Shown in pieces: positions 7,762 through 17,018 of a stretch of 64,000 nucleotides of DNA (position 1 is its first letter; each line of letters opens with the position of its first letter). Location: NCBI GenBank assembly GCA_029262195.1, contig JAJCZX010000036.1:1-64000 (forward strand), in the 5' to 3' direction. This stretch comes from Gemmatimonadota bacterium. Lineage in GTDB: Bacteria > Gemmatimonadota > Gemmatimonadetes > Gemmatimonadales > GWC2-71-9. The notes below the pieces were generated by a model, which saw only the letters and a program-made list of their open reading frames with translations, made no database searches and had not been told where the DNA came from. The position numbers and the translations under genes were made by a program.

Positions 7762-8211
7762 TTAACGCCCCGTGGGTAGCCGAAGACCAACGCGGCCCCT
7801 GAGGCCATCTCCAACACCCGCTTCGATGAACGGCCCGCGCCGAGAATTGGGTTCGACACCAACAAAGAGAACCAGGTACTCCCTATCCGGAGGCCCGCGG
7901 AAATGCCCGGCGAGACCAACCCCTCCATAGAGCCCCCATCCGTCCCTGCCTGCCGCCACAAGGTGGAACTCGACCGCACCCTCTAGTCTAATTCTCATAG
8001 CAGCAGTTTCTTCACCAACATCGAGGGAAGCGACGACGTCCAGGCGGTTGGAGAGCCCGTGGATTATTCCTGCTCCAGCCCCAACAAACTCGGACCCTGT
8101 CGTTGCCGTAGCCTGTACCTGAATTCTGGTTTGAGCTATAGCGGAGTCCGGAACAGCATTAAGTAGCAGCGCCGGGACGCTAGCTAACAGAAACGGCCGT
8201 AGTAACGTCAA
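7762..8211 (-). CDS. Secreted or outer-membrane protein of unknown function
   Basis: A 149-residue protein with an N-terminal signal peptide (about residues 1-26, ending SAIAQ). Alternating hydrophobic and glycine-rich strands follow (for example LYGGVGLAGHFRG, GPFIEAGVGDGLRGRVGLRL), suggesting a small outer-membrane beta-barrel or surface beta-protein. Its start lies 32 bases inside the OsmC gene upstream, so the two are probably co-transcribed. I do not recognise a named family. Confidence 0.55.
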   Translation of the reverse strand: MTLLRPFLLASVPALLLNAVPDSAIAQTRIQVQATATTGSEFVGAGAGIIHGLSNRLDVVASLDVGEETAAMRIRLEGAVEFHLVAAGRDGWGLYGGVGLAGHFRGPPDREYLVLFVGVEPNSRRGPFIEAGVGDGLRGRVGLRLPTGR

Positions 8212-8599
8212 TTTTTTTACTTAAAGAGTGGATAACCGAGCAATAACTCTCGATCGACAAGGTGACAGCCCTTTCTACTTTCTCGGGATCTACTTCAGCA
8301 CCGCTGATATCGAAATGAAGGTGAATGGATTCAAGCCGTGTCGGGGGCTTTTCTCTTTTTTCCCCGGATGCGCTGACCGTGAGACGGTCAAATCCAACTC
8401 TCATCTTTTCTAGAATATTCACAACATCGATGCCGCTGCAGGATGCGCATGCCATCAGGAGAAGTTGCACTGGACTGGGACCATCTCCGCTGTCGCCATC
8501 AATTGTCACCGACGGCGACGTTGGCTGGGTACCAAACCCTGAAAATTGCATTCCCTGACCAGCCCACTCGAGCTTTACGCTCCTTGTGTTATCACTCAC
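8180..8599 (-). CDS. OsmC/Ohr family peroxide-detoxifying protein
   Basis: A 139-residue cytoplasmic protein of the OsmC fold. The conserved cysteines are Cys51 or Cys54 (in LLLMACASCSGIDVV) and Cys120 (ESYCSVIHSL). Members reduce organic hydroperoxides with these two thiols. The start is GTG 8599 with GGAG upstream. Of the OsmC subgroups it looks nearer YhfA-type than true Ohr, so the exact substrate is open. It adds to the redox theme of the region. Confidence 0.88.
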   Translation of the reverse strand: MSDNTRSVKLEWAGQGMQFSGFGTQPTSPSVTIDGDSGDGPSPVQLLLMACASCSGIDVVNILEKMRVGFDRLTVSASGEKREKPPTRLESIHLHFDISGAEVDPEKVERAVTLSIESYCSVIHSLSKKIDVTTAVSVS

Positions 8600-8621
8600 T
8601 CAACAACTCCGCGAAAATCAA

Positions 8622-9161
8622 TTATTCAACAGCCGCATTTTTCGACCCAAACACTTTAGTGTAATCCCAGATCGCGTACAATGACACAGCTCCGGTCGCC
8701 CAGGCAAGTGAACCAGTGAGATCGGACCCTGCCACAAATGCAACCAGCGTCAGAATTTGTCCCACGGTTACTGCCTTTCCACCCGCCCTCGAAGGGAGAG
8801 TCGTCGGTTTTCCCATCACAAGCACAGTCAAAAGACTCAGAAGTGCCACAATATCTCGTAGCAAGACCGCAAGCATCTCCCAAATATTCAGCATTCCCGA
8901 GGCGAACACCGTCCAGAACGCAGCCAGCATGAACAGTTTGTCGCAAACCGGATCCAGGACTACGCCTATCCTTGATTCCCCAACCCTGCGGGCTAAAACA
9001 CCATCAAAAACATCAGTGACTACGAAAAGTACAAGGATACCTAACCGCGCAGGGGTGGATTCAAACCGCAGAAACGCAACAGCAAGGATCAAGCGCGAGC
9101 CAGTCAGAAAATCAGCCGACGAAACGAGTTTTTTTTCTTGCCGCAAAGGCTTGTGTCCCAT
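8622..9161 (-). CDS. CDP-alcohol phosphatidyltransferase family protein
   Basis: A 179-residue inner-membrane enzyme with about five helices. It carries the full family motif: Asp50-x2-Asp53-Gly-x2-Ala-Arg-x7-Gly-x3-Asp70-x3-Asp74 (DVFDGVLARR then GVVLDPVCDK). These enzymes swap CMP on a CDP-lipid for an alcohol, such as glycerol-3-phosphate (PgsA) or inositol phosphate. The motif does not fix the acceptor; PgsA-like is a reasonable guess. It starts at ATG 9161 and is divergent from the cyclic-nucleotide-binding gene. Confidence 0.9.
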   Translation of the reverse strand: MGHKPLRQEKKLVSSADFLTGSRLILAVAFLRFESTPARLGILVLFVVTDVFDGVLARRVGESRIGVVLDPVCDKLFMLAAFWTVFASGMLNIWEMLAVLLRDIVALLSLLTVLVMGKPTTLPSRAGGKAVTVGQILTLVAFVAGSDLTGSLAWATGAVSLYAIWDYTKVFGSKNAAVE

Positions 9162-9196
9162 AGGTTTAATCCCTCAGGCCATACCAGGGGACGAAT

Positions 9197-9655
9197 ATGG
9201 ATATTGATCTGATTAGAAAAGCCGCAATTTTTTCTGAACTCACCGACGAAGAAGCTGAGAAAATTGCAGAGATCTGCCAGACACAGGAATTTAAGTTCGG
9301 AAAAAGCATCTTCAAAGAAGGCGACAAGGGTAACCGTCTATATATCATCTCCAGCGGGGAGGTCCGGATTTCCCGCCAGATGCCCGGGTCGGGTGAAGAG
9401 GCCCTGACCGTCTTGAAGCCAGGAGCGTGCTTTGGAGAGATGGCGGTATTTGACCGTTCCGAAAGGTCGACGGATGCTATTGCCAATGTAGACTGCACAC
9501 TGCTTACAATAACGCGTTCCGATTTCGAAATGTTGTTGGACTTTGATCGCGATCTCGCGTACAAAGTACTCTGGTCAGTCACCCGCCTGCTCAGCGAACG
9601 CTTACGCATTACCAACGACAACCTAAAATCATTCCTCGCCATGTCGATGTTCTAA
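9197..9655 (+). CDS. Stand-alone cyclic-nucleotide-binding domain protein
   Basis: A 152-residue cytoplasmic protein made of one CNB domain (about residues 12-130). The phosphate-binding cassette is visible as CFGEMAVFDRSERSTDA, with Gly80-Glu81 and Arg90 in the cAMP/cGMP-contact positions. No helix-turn-helix follows, so it is not a CRP-type regulator; it may act on a partner protein. The sequence does not tell cAMP from cGMP or another ligand. It is the only CNB protein in the window and a conceivable reader for the cyclase fusion at 62-64 kb, though the two are far apart. Confidence 0.88.
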   Translation: MDIDLIRKAAIFSELTDEEAEKIAEICQTQEFKFGKSIFKEGDKGNRLYIISSGEVRISRQMPGSGEEALTVLKPGACFGEMAVFDRSERSTDAIANVDCTLLTITRSDFEMLLDFDRDLAYKVLWSVTRLLSERLRITNDNLKSFLAMSMF

Positions 9656-12237
9656 GAATTCTTGCCGCGCACAACATATTCCGATCTAAGATCCGGCAGA
9701 AACACTTCCCCCGCCACTCTATTGACGTCGCGTTTCGATACTTCCTGCAACTGAGTAACGAAACCGCCTGCATTTTTCAAATCGCCGCTGCCCCAATACT
9801 GGACCAACTCAGATAGAATTGAACCGCTGGACTGGAGTTTCATTTTTTCTTGCCCCACGACGAAAGTCCGGGCTCTTTCCAGTTCAGCATTCGACACACC
9901 GTCACCAACAAGTCGGCTTAACTCCTCGAGCATTTGATCCCGGGCGAGGTTTTCCTGGTCGGGGGATGTCGCGATATAGGTAACCACCGCCCCCAGGTGT
10001 TTTTGATGCCACGGAATCGCGCTGACCGTGTAGGCGAGAGACCTCTTCTCTCTTAGCGCGTCAAACAGGCGCCCGCCCATTCCAGAAAGTACGGCGCATA
10101 AGACCCTCACCGCGGCACGATCCTGGTGTTCGAAAGCTACCCCCGGAAAGGCCATTGCGATGGCGGTTTGTTCCTTGTCTCGGTTTTCATGCATGGACCC
10201 CGCTCGCCAGCTCCCACTTATTCGAGTGTCAGCTTCCGGAGCATCAGGCAATCCCCAACTTCTTTTCATTTGACGCAACGCGGGTCCGGATTCGAGGTCA
10301 CCGACGCCAACTACCAGACTCGGACTTGAGATCAAGCGGTCACTCCACTCTCGAAGTTGTGGCACGGTGAACCCTGCCACTGACTCTGGCAGCCCAATTA
10401 ACGGGAGCCCGTAGCTCGTGCCGTCAAACCCGGCGCGAAGGGCTTCTCTTACCGGGTGACCGAACATATCGTCCCTGGCCTTCCGAGCGTCAGCCAACTG
10501 TTGCTCTTTTTCGTTTGCAACCTGTTTCTCATCGAGAGAGGGCTGTATAGCCACTCCCGAAAGAAGCTCTACAGCATCCTGCACATTATCGAACCGAACG
10601 GCCACGGTCCATCCAGCGTATTGTCTCGACACCGCTTGTGAAATGGTCCCCCCCAACAGCTCCGCTGCCTCGGCCAGAGACGCTCCCGATCTGCCAGCGG
10701 CCCCTCGGAGAGACGCTCTGGTCAACAGCGTGGTCAAACCAGCGGTTTCTTCGCTCTCGCCCATCGGCAAATCGGAAAAGAACGCTCCCACGACACAAAC
10801 ACCGGTACCCCTACGGGGAGCAAAAACAAACCGACTTCCACCGAAACTCTCTCCCGAAGTCCCGGGCGGTAGCGCGAGGGGTTGGCCGGTTCCACGGGTT
10901 GAAGACGTCGAGACCACAGCCGCATCTACCGACAATGAACTGACGGCGGGCAAAACGGCTTCCGGAGGCCAACGTTTGATGGTCTGGTCGGCTCCAACAG
11001 GCAAGTAAAATACTGACGAGGGAGCTAACGGATTCAAACAAATCCTGGCAACCTTCATCACATCCGCTGGAGTCACTGAGTTCAGGCGTTCCCAGTAAAC
11101 ATCAACGAGCCCTGCACCGCCATGGGCCTCGTAGTGACAAAGGGTCGAAGCACGCGTATCCATGGACTCCAGGCTCCGGGCTCTCCGGGTGGCCAGGAGG
11201 CTAAAAACGCGTTTCATATCCGAGTCAGATGGTCCAACCTCAGCGAGACGCTTCACCAGACCAATTGCAGAACCAACAGCCAGCTTAAATTTCTTTGGAT
11301 CCCCCTGGATGAAAATGTTGAACACACCGAGGACCCTCGTCGTGTAGTGGGAAGCCGAAACGGTGTTTACAAGGCCAGAAGTTCTCAAACCCCGATACAG
11401 CCAGCTGCCCCTTCCAGCGCTTAGAATTGCAGCGGCAACGTCCATGGCGGGAGCGTGCTCGTCTCCTTCAGGGACTCCTCTCCAGCCAACTGCCGCCATG
11501 GCGCGTTGGACATCACCCCGCCTGGTGATCATCGCGGGGGAGGGAACCGAATCCGATACGATCGGAAACTGCGAGTCAGCCGGAGCGTTTTTCCACCCGC
11601 CGAACAATTTGGCAGCAAAACAGGCTGCCTCATCCGCGTCAATATCGCCGACAATGGCAACGATCGTGTTTGCAGGATGATAACGGGATTGATAATACGC
11701 TTCGAGGTCCGAGCGACCGAGGCGGCGCAGTTGTTCTTCTGTGCCAATGCGCCATCGGCCCATGGGATGCTCGGGGAAGAGCGCCGAATACATTGTTTCC
11801 AGTGTAACTGCCGATGCGTTGTCCAGCTTTCGATTGGCTTCCTGGACGATCACCTCCAACTCACTTTCCAGTTCAGCCGCATCAAGAGCACAGTTCATCA
11901 GGGCATCGGCCTGGATTTCGAGCGCCCTCCGCCAGTTCTCTCCCTCAGAGGGGAAAACTGCATAGTAACTCGTGTGATCGTATATTGTGCCGGCGTTAAC
12001 ATAACCCCCGAGACCTTTGATCTCTTTAGCAAGGTCGCCGGGCCCCATGAGGCGAGTGCCCTTGAAAAACATGTGTTCGAGAACATGCGAAATGCCGACC
12101 CACTCGTCGGGCTCGTCGAAATAACCGGCCTTTACGTAGAGGACTGTTGCAACGACCGGCGCCGTAGCATCGCGCTGGACAAGCACGGTGAGCCCGTTTT
12201 CCAGCACCTCCAGGTGCACCCCTCTTGCCCACTCCAT
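9652..12237 (-). CDS. M16 family zinc metallopeptidase, two-domain
   Basis: An 861-residue protein with two tandem M16 halves. The N-terminal half has the inverted zinc motif His51-x2-Glu54-His55 (SHVLEHMFFKGT) and a downstream Glu near 133 (VQEANRK), so it should be active. The C-terminal half (from about residue 440) has the fold but no HxxEH. Start ATG 12237 gives no signal peptide, so it is probably cytoplasmic or exported by another route. The architecture matches single-chain pitrilysin-like or mitochondrial-processing-like enzymes. It follows the TPR gene by 23 bases, which suggests co-transcription. Confidence 0.93.
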   Translation of the reverse strand: MEWARGVHLEVLENGLTVLVQRDATAPVVATVLYVKAGYFDEPDEWVGISHVLEHMFFKGTRLMGPGDLAKEIKGLGGYVNAGTIYDHTSYYAVFPSEGENWRRALEIQADALMNCALDAAELESELEVIVQEANRKLDNASAVTLETMYSALFPEHPMGRWRIGTEEQLRRLGRSDLEAYYQSRYHPANTIVAIVGDIDADEAACFAAKLFGGWKNAPADSQFPIVSDSVPSPAMITRRGDVQRAMAAVGWRGVPEGDEHAPAMDVAAAILSAGRGSWLYRGLRTSGLVNTVSASHYTTRVLGVFNIFIQGDPKKFKLAVGSAIGLVKRLAEVGPSDSDMKRVFSLLATRRARSLESMDTRASTLCHYEAHGGAGLVDVYWERLNSVTPADVMKVARICLNPLAPSSVFYLPVGADQTIKRWPPEAVLPAVSSLSVDAAVVSTSSTRGTGQPLALPPGTSGESFGGSRFVFAPRRGTGVCVVGAFFSDLPMGESEETAGLTTLLTRASLRGAAGRSGASLAEAAELLGGTISQAVSRQYAGWTVAVRFDNVQDAVELLSGVAIQPSLDEKQVANEKEQQLADARKARDDMFGHPVREALRAGFDGTSYGLPLIGLPESVAGFTVPQLREWSDRLISSPSLVVGVGDLESGPALRQMKRSWGLPDAPEADTRISGSWRAGSMHENRDKEQTAIAMAFPGVAFEHQDRAAVRVLCAVLSGMGGRLFDALREKRSLAYTVSAIPWHQKHLGAVVTYIATSPDQENLARDQMLEELSRLVGDGVSNAELERARTFVVGQEKMKLQSSGSILSELVQYWGSGDLKNAGGFVTQLQEVSKRDVNRVAGEVFLPDLRSEYVVRGKNS

Positions 12238-12260
12238 GTTTTGCCGGAAAGCCCCTTACC

Positions 12261-13376
12261 TCACCTGAGGATGACCAACAACCCTTCGGCCGCGCATGCC
12301 TGAATAAACGAGGCGGCATCGGTGGCAGGAATCACAACCCCATTTTCGTCTTCATTGAGGCGAGCGAACCGTGCCATAAATTCCCCAAGTGATTCTCCGG
12401 TTCGCTCAGGGTCGTCGCGCGACATCAGGAGGACGATTTCCGCCCAGGTCCCCGTGTAAACTTTGCCCTGCGGGGTCTTCACCTTGTGGCTTTCAGCCGA
12501 AGCCTGGCCTCTCATGCTGAACAACTCGGTCAGCAACGCGCCGAAAAGATCGAGCTGCCGGGGATCAGATACCGTTCCATCTGGCCGCGTGGACTCAACC
12601 TCGGCGAGAATCTGATCCACCCCATCAACCTCGTCGGCCAATTCGGTAAGCCTGCTGATCCACTTTGAAAGATCCGGATTAGAATCGTGGAGGTGATAAA
12701 TAGACTTCTTAAGTTCAATAAGACGCCACACGGCCAACTCATCAAAATGGTTTTCCGGGTGCGTGCGCTCGTAATGATAAAGCGAAGCCTCGTACTCACC
12801 CCTGTCGTAAAGAACATTACCAAGGTATACCCGAGCTTCAAAATGATCTTCGTCCAATTCCAGGGCAATCCGAAGTGCCTTCAGGGCTTCAGCTTCGTCT
12901 CCAAGGCGATGGGCGGTGTAGGCCAACCCCGCTCGGGCCTCAGACGACTGTGGATGTGCCACGACGACTTTAGAGAAGTAGACATTTGCCTCAAGCAACT
13001 GATTCTCTCTAAAGAGAGCGCGGGCAATCTGCAGCATCAGGTCGTGGTCGTCGTCAAAACCGTAAGACACGACCTTTTCGAACAGTCCCAGCGATTTTTC
13101 AATCTCACCAAATTTGAGAATGGTTTCGCCAAGGCCGACCAGCGCGTCTTCATCCATTGGGTCAAGGGACAGAGCCGCTTCAAAAGTGCCCCGGGCCCAT
13201 GCATACTCCTCGCGAGCCAATCGTAAATAGCCGAGGGCTACGTGGAGTTCAACCGACGTGGGATAAATCGCGAGGCCATCGAGCACGAGTTCAGTGGCGT
13301 CGTCAAAAAATCCCGTGTTGTAAAGTTGATGTGCTTTCTCTGCGTACTCATCGGAACTCAGGAAAGAATCCGACAT
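12261..13376 (-). CDS. Tetratricopeptide-repeat protein
   Basis: A 371-residue protein. Residues about 8-215 consist of five to six TPR units (for example ALGYLRLAREEYAWARGTF, AGLAYTAHRLGDEAEAL, ARVYLGNVLYDRGEYEASL). A C-terminal domain of about 150 residues is not a TPR and I do not recognise it. There is no signal peptide or membrane helix, so a cytoplasmic scaffold is likely. It starts at ATG 13376 with GGAG upstream and precedes the M16 peptidase closely; it might be that enzyme's adaptor, which is inference from proximity. Confidence 0.85.
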   Translation of the reverse strand: MSDSFLSSDEYAEKAHQLYNTGFFDDATELVLDGLAIYPTSVELHVALGYLRLAREEYAWARGTFEAALSLDPMDEDALVGLGETILKFGEIEKSLGLFEKVVSYGFDDDHDLMLQIARALFRENQLLEANVYFSKVVVAHPQSSEARAGLAYTAHRLGDEAEALKALRIALELDEDHFEARVYLGNVLYDRGEYEASLYHYERTHPENHFDELAVWRLIELKKSIYHLHDSNPDLSKWISRLTELADEVDGVDQILAEVESTRPDGTVSDPRQLDLFGALLTELFSMRGQASAESHKVKTPQGKVYTGTWAEIVLLMSRDDPERTGESLGEFMARFARLNEDENGVVIPATDAASFIQACAAEGLLVILR

Positions 13377-13510
13377 CAGCAGGGGCTCCCTGATAGGTTC
13401 GATATAATATAGTCGTTTGGCACGGAGGACAATACTAAACCTCTGGTACTAAAGGAGATAGGCGCAGGAAGGTAGAAAAACTGCCTTCCTCAAGCGTACA
13501 CCCGGATATC

Positions 13511-13984
13511 TTAAAGACTGTTGTTACTAATCGTGCTGGTGAGAATACGCCACACGCCATCAGAATCTTTTTGCCAGAGCATCGTACCCCACCCGGCGTT
13601 TGCGGCCCTGCCCGTCATTCTAAAATCGGTAGTGGTTGAATGGCGATAGATCATTGACGCGAATTCGTCAGTGATGACGTGGATCGATGGAGCCAGGGGC
13701 ACGAAATTCACGTAGTTGACGTCCTGATAGTAATTGCGAATCGCGGTTTCTTGATTCTCCCAACCTTCTACACGGTTGCCGTTTGGAGAAATAACTACAA
13801 GATCCTCCGAATGCATAAACATGTCGTCGATATCTGCAATCGTCCGATTGTTCACCGCCGTAACCCACTCCTGAAAGCGTTCTTCCAGAGCTTGTTCTTC
13901 GACTGCAATTTCGCTCCGGGTAAGGGCGACGCTGCTGCACCCCAGGGCTACTAGAGAAACACAGAGTGTTGATAGCTTACGCAT
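13511..13984 (-). CDS. SnoaL/DUF4440-like lipoprotein (NTF2 fold)
   Basis: A 157-residue predicted lipoprotein: the signal peptide ends in a lipobox (VALGC, lipidated Cys16). The mature part has the NTF2/SnoaL-like pattern (EERFQEWVTAVNNRTI then MFMHSEDLVVISP and a C-terminal W-R-I-L strand), a cone-shaped pocket used for small-molecule binding or catalysis. No catalytic residues can be assigned. Divergent from the M28 peptidase. Two other NTF2-fold proteins occur in the window (31036 and 61002). Confidence 0.75.
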   Translation of the reverse strand: MRKLSTLCVSLVALGCSSVALTRSEIAVEEQALEERFQEWVTAVNNRTIADIDDMFMHSEDLVVISPNGNRVEGWENQETAIRNYYQDVNYVNFVPLAPSIHVITDEFASMIYRHSTTTDFRMTGRAANAGWGTMLWQKDSDGVWRILTSTISNNSL

Positions 13985-14101
13985 TGGATTTTCCTCGTGG
14001 CTTGGACCAGATTCAACAACCGTAAGGTATGTATCGGGGCGGGCTCGTCAATCCGTCATTTCAAAATTCTTCTTAATCGGTCGAACGCAACGGGAGACAC
14101 A

Positions 14102-15487
14102 ATGAAGAGAACTTCAACGAGCATCGCTTTTGCCTTAGTGATTTCGGCTTTGGTCACCCTCGACCTTAGGGCTCAATCCACGCCGCTCCCGGAGGACAAT
14201 CGGATCCACGAAATCGTTTCCAGCGTTTCGGCCGAGCGAATCGAAGAAGATATTCGTGCCCTGGTCGGCTTTGGTACGCGCAACACTCTTTCGGACACAC
14301 TTTCCACAACCAGGGGGATCGGAGCCGCGCGCCGTTGGATCAAAGCACAATTCGATAGCATCTCCGCTGCGTGCGGGAATTGCCTGGATGTCCAGTATGT
14401 TTCCGAGGTTTTCCCGGCCGGAGGTCGTCTTCCAGACCCGACCCACATCGTCAATGTTGTGGCCACACAGCGCGGATCGGCGCCGGACATGCGAGTCGTT
14501 CTGATGAGCGGCGATATAGACTCTCGCATCAGTTTGGGGTCAAACGCACTTGACTCGGCTCCCGGCGCCAATGACAACGCCAGCGGCATGGCGGGTGTAC
14601 TTGAAGCGGCTCGAGTACTCAGCCAGTATGAATTCTCCGGCACCATCATCTACGCAGGGCTTTCCGGCGAAGAGCAGGGGTTGTTTGGCGGAGGAACGGT
14701 TGCCCGGCATCTGACCGCAGATAGTACGATCGAGTTCGACGGGGTCTTGAACAACGACATGATCGGCAACATTGAGGGAGTCAACGGAGTTGTCGAAAAC
14801 GGAACAGCCCGGGTTTTCTCCGACGGCACACCGCCCACGGAAACGGACGTTGAACGGAGAATCAGGCGGCGCACCGGTGGTGAGGTCGATGGTGTATCCC
14901 GACAACTTGCGCGTTACGTTGACCGGATCGCCGATCAGTATATCACCAACCTCGACATAATGTTGATATACCGCTTGGATCGGTTCGGGAGAGGTGGGCA
15001 CCACACTCCCTTCGCAAACCTGGGGTTGCCCGCGGTTCGGATAATGGAGACGAACGAGAACTACACGCGGCAGCATCAGGATATCAGAACCGAAAACGGA
15101 GTCGCGTACGGAGATGTAATTGAAGGAGTCGACTTTGATTATGCCGCCAAGCTTACCGCCCTTAACGCAGCGACGATGGCTTCCCTCGCCTGGTCGCCCG
15201 GAAGTCCACGCGACGCCATAATCTGCGGTGCAGTCCGTCCAAACGCATCCATGGCATGGGAACATCCGGCGGACTCGGCCAACGTGGCCGGTTACCGGGT
15301 GTACTGGCGCCGCACTGACTCACCGACCTGGGATAACAGTCGATGGATCGGTGCCAATACGCGACACGATTTCACCGGCCTGATCATCGACAACTATTTC
15401 TTTGGGGTTGCGGCTGTGAGCGCTACGGGCAATGAGAGCGTCATAGTGTTCCCCCGCCGCGCATCGCGAGGTCAAAACTGCCGATAA
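14102..15487 (+). CDS. Secreted M28 family zinc peptidase with C-terminal fibronectin-like domain
   Basis: A 461-residue protein from ATG 14102 (GGGAGA ribosome site), with a signal peptide ending LRAQ. The M28 catalytic core shows the bridging Asp158 (GANDNASG), catalytic Glu190/Glu191 (GEEQGLFGG), Asp219 (NNDMIG) and a late His300/His301 (GHHTPF). The first metal ligand, normally His in G-H-x-D, is Asp138 here (SGDIDSR), so metal binding may differ. Residues about 375-460 resemble a fibronectin type III module (AGYRVYWRR). It probably trims peptides outside the cytoplasm. It is close to two secreted M16 proteins on the other strand. Confidence 0.9.
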   Translation: MKRTSTSIAFALVISALVTLDLRAQSTPLPEDNRIHEIVSSVSAERIEEDIRALVGFGTRNTLSDTLSTTRGIGAARRWIKAQFDSISAACGNCLDVQYVSEVFPAGGRLPDPTHIVNVVATQRGSAPDMRVVLMSGDIDSRISLGSNALDSAPGANDNASGMAGVLEAARVLSQYEFSGTIIYAGLSGEEQGLFGGGTVARHLTADSTIEFDGVLNNDMIGNIEGVNGVVENGTARVFSDGTPPTETDVERRIRRRTGGEVDGVSRQLARYVDRIADQYITNLDIMLIYRLDRFGRGGHHTPFANLGLPAVRIMETNENYTRQHQDIRTENGVAYGDVIEGVDFDYAAKLTALNAATMASLAWSPGSPRDAIICGAVRPNASMAWEHPADSANVAGYRVYWRRTDSPTWDNSRWIGANTRHDFTGLIIDNYFFGVAAVSATGNESVIVFPRRASRGQNCR

Positions 15488-15524
15488 AAAGAGGACCCGG
15501 GACTTCGACGAAACCCGGGCCCTC
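15486..15524 (-). terminator. Intrinsic terminator for the M16 peptidase pair
   Basis: Read on the minus strand, an 11-bp GC-rich stem (15514-15524 with 15491-15501, one mismatch) is followed by TTTTT (15490-15486). It begins 14 bases after the stop of the catalytically degenerate M16 gene. The hairpin also lies just after the M28 gene on the other strand, where it lacks a T-run. Confidence 0.8.
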
Positions 15525-15537
15525 AATGAGAGAGCGA

Positions 15538-17016
15538 CTACAGTTGGGGCGGAGCGCCAAGCACATCCTCAATCGAGATGATCTCCAGGGGTCCGAGATG
15601 CAACGCCCGAATTCCGGCCTCGATCCTCTCTCGGTCACCCACAACTACGATGATCATTTTATCCGGATCAAGATACTCTCGCGCAACCCGTGTAGTCTCG
15701 TCGATGGAGACATTCAAAACGCCACTCACATACCCGTTGAAGTAACCCTCAGGTAGCCCGTACTCTAGAAATTCCGAAATACGGTTGGCGACCCCGGCCA
15801 CGGTTTGGAAACGACCGGGGAAACGTAGCGCTACGAAGTTGCGGGCCCTGTTCAACTCCTCCGGGCTGATGGGCTCAACAATGGCGTTCAATTCCCGCAT
15901 GAACTCGACGAGTGCACTATCTGTGACGTCGGTTTGCACAGCGGCAGACGCCGTAAAAGGCCCGGCCCCCTTGCGATACGAAAACGACGAGCGTGCGCCG
16001 TAGGTGTAGCCGTGTTCTTCCCTGAGGTTTTGGTTCAATCGTGAAGCAAACGATCCACCCAGTACGGTATTCATCACGAGAAGCGGGTAGTAGTCGTCGG
16101 TCATGCGATCTACCCCGACCCTCCCGATCCTGATTTCCGATTGAGCCGCCCCTGGTTTATCCACCAGAAGAACACGCCGCGAGCTGACCTGCCGAACCGA
16201 CGACACTCTCATGGACCCGGGCGCATCCCCGCGCCATTGGCCAAACGCGTCTTCGAGAAGTGGAATCACGGTTGCGGGTGTGATATCACCCACGACGATG
16301 AGATGGGAGTTGCCCGGCGTAAAATGTGTGGCGTGGAAATTTCGAAGATCGCCCGCGTTGATCGCTCTCAATCCCTCTTCGTCACCAAAACCTGATCTAC
16401 CGTATGGGTGTGACGCTCCGAAAAGCGTCTGACTGAAGAGCCGATCGGCGATCACACCGGGCTCGTCGTGCCATTGAAGAATCGAGGTAAGGCGGTTCTG
16501 CCGTTGACGACCCAACTCTTCCGCGGAGAAGGTGGGCCTCAAGATGATGTCGGACATGATCGAAAGCCCGTCTTCTAATTGAGCCAACGGCGTATGGAGA
16601 TCCACCCAGCTGGTTTGGATTCCAGATCCAACCGAGATATCCGCACCAAGCATGTCGATGGCATCAGCAAGCTCGAGGGCGGAGTACTCGCCCGCTCCTT
16701 CGTCTAACATTGAAGCCGTCAAACTGGCTAACCCTACTTTGCCGTCGGGGTCTGAAACGGTTCCGCTATGGACGAGGAGGTCCACCTGCACCAGCGGTAC
16801 TCCATGCTTCTCCATTATCACGACGCGTAATCCGTTGGACAGTTCGAAGTGCTGCATTGGAGGCAGTGAAAGACTGGGCGGTGGTCCGAGAGCAGGCGGA
16901 GTATCCCGGTCAGGAGCCTGTCCCGGCAACGGCTGCGTAACGGCCAGCAGTATCACTAGAACAAACGCAGTCCGAACCATCCTGTCCATGGTATGGTTTT
17001 TCATTGTCGTCCTCAT
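15538..17016 (-). CDS. Secreted M16-family protein lacking the zinc motif (inactive partner subunit)
   Basis: A 492-residue M16 fold protein with a signal peptide (cleavage after about residue 32, PGQ-A). Where active members have HxxEH, this one has Ser98-Leu-Thr-Ala-Ser102 (GLASLTASML), so zinc cannot be bound there. The C-terminal half keeps the R/Y motif region (REEHGYTYGARSSF). Bacterial M16B enzymes often work as a pair of one catalytic and one non-catalytic subunit, and the catalytic partner is encoded immediately upstream. Start: ATG 17016, with a TTG at 17022 overlapping the upstream stop as alternative. Confidence 0.92.
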   Translation of the reverse strand: MRTTMKNHTMDRMVRTAFVLVILLAVTQPLPGQAPDRDTPPALGPPPSLSLPPMQHFELSNGLRVVIMEKHGVPLVQVDLLVHSGTVSDPDGKVGLASLTASMLDEGAGEYSALELADAIDMLGADISVGSGIQTSWVDLHTPLAQLEDGLSIMSDIILRPTFSAEELGRQRQNRLTSILQWHDEPGVIADRLFSQTLFGASHPYGRSGFGDEEGLRAINAGDLRNFHATHFTPGNSHLIVVGDITPATVIPLLEDAFGQWRGDAPGSMRVSSVRQVSSRRVLLVDKPGAAQSEIRIGRVGVDRMTDDYYPLLVMNTVLGGSFASRLNQNLREEHGYTYGARSSFSYRKGAGPFTASAAVQTDVTDSALVEFMRELNAIVEPISPEELNRARNFVALRFPGRFQTVAGVANRISEFLEYGLPEGYFNGYVSGVLNVSIDETTRVAREYLDPDKMIIVVVGDRERIEAGIRALHLGPLEIISIEDVLGAPPQL

Positions 17017-17018
17017 GT

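Noticed and set aside
11455..12303. Long plus-strand open frame (about 280 codons) opposite the M16 peptidase
   Set aside because: It lies over the conserved zinc-motif half of the M16 gene and reads as low-information sequence.
13466..13490. 10-bp hairpin (AGGAAGGTAG / CTGCCTTCCT) after the DUF4440 lipoprotein gene
   Set aside because: The stem is good, but no T-run follows on either strand, so I do not call it an intrinsic terminator.
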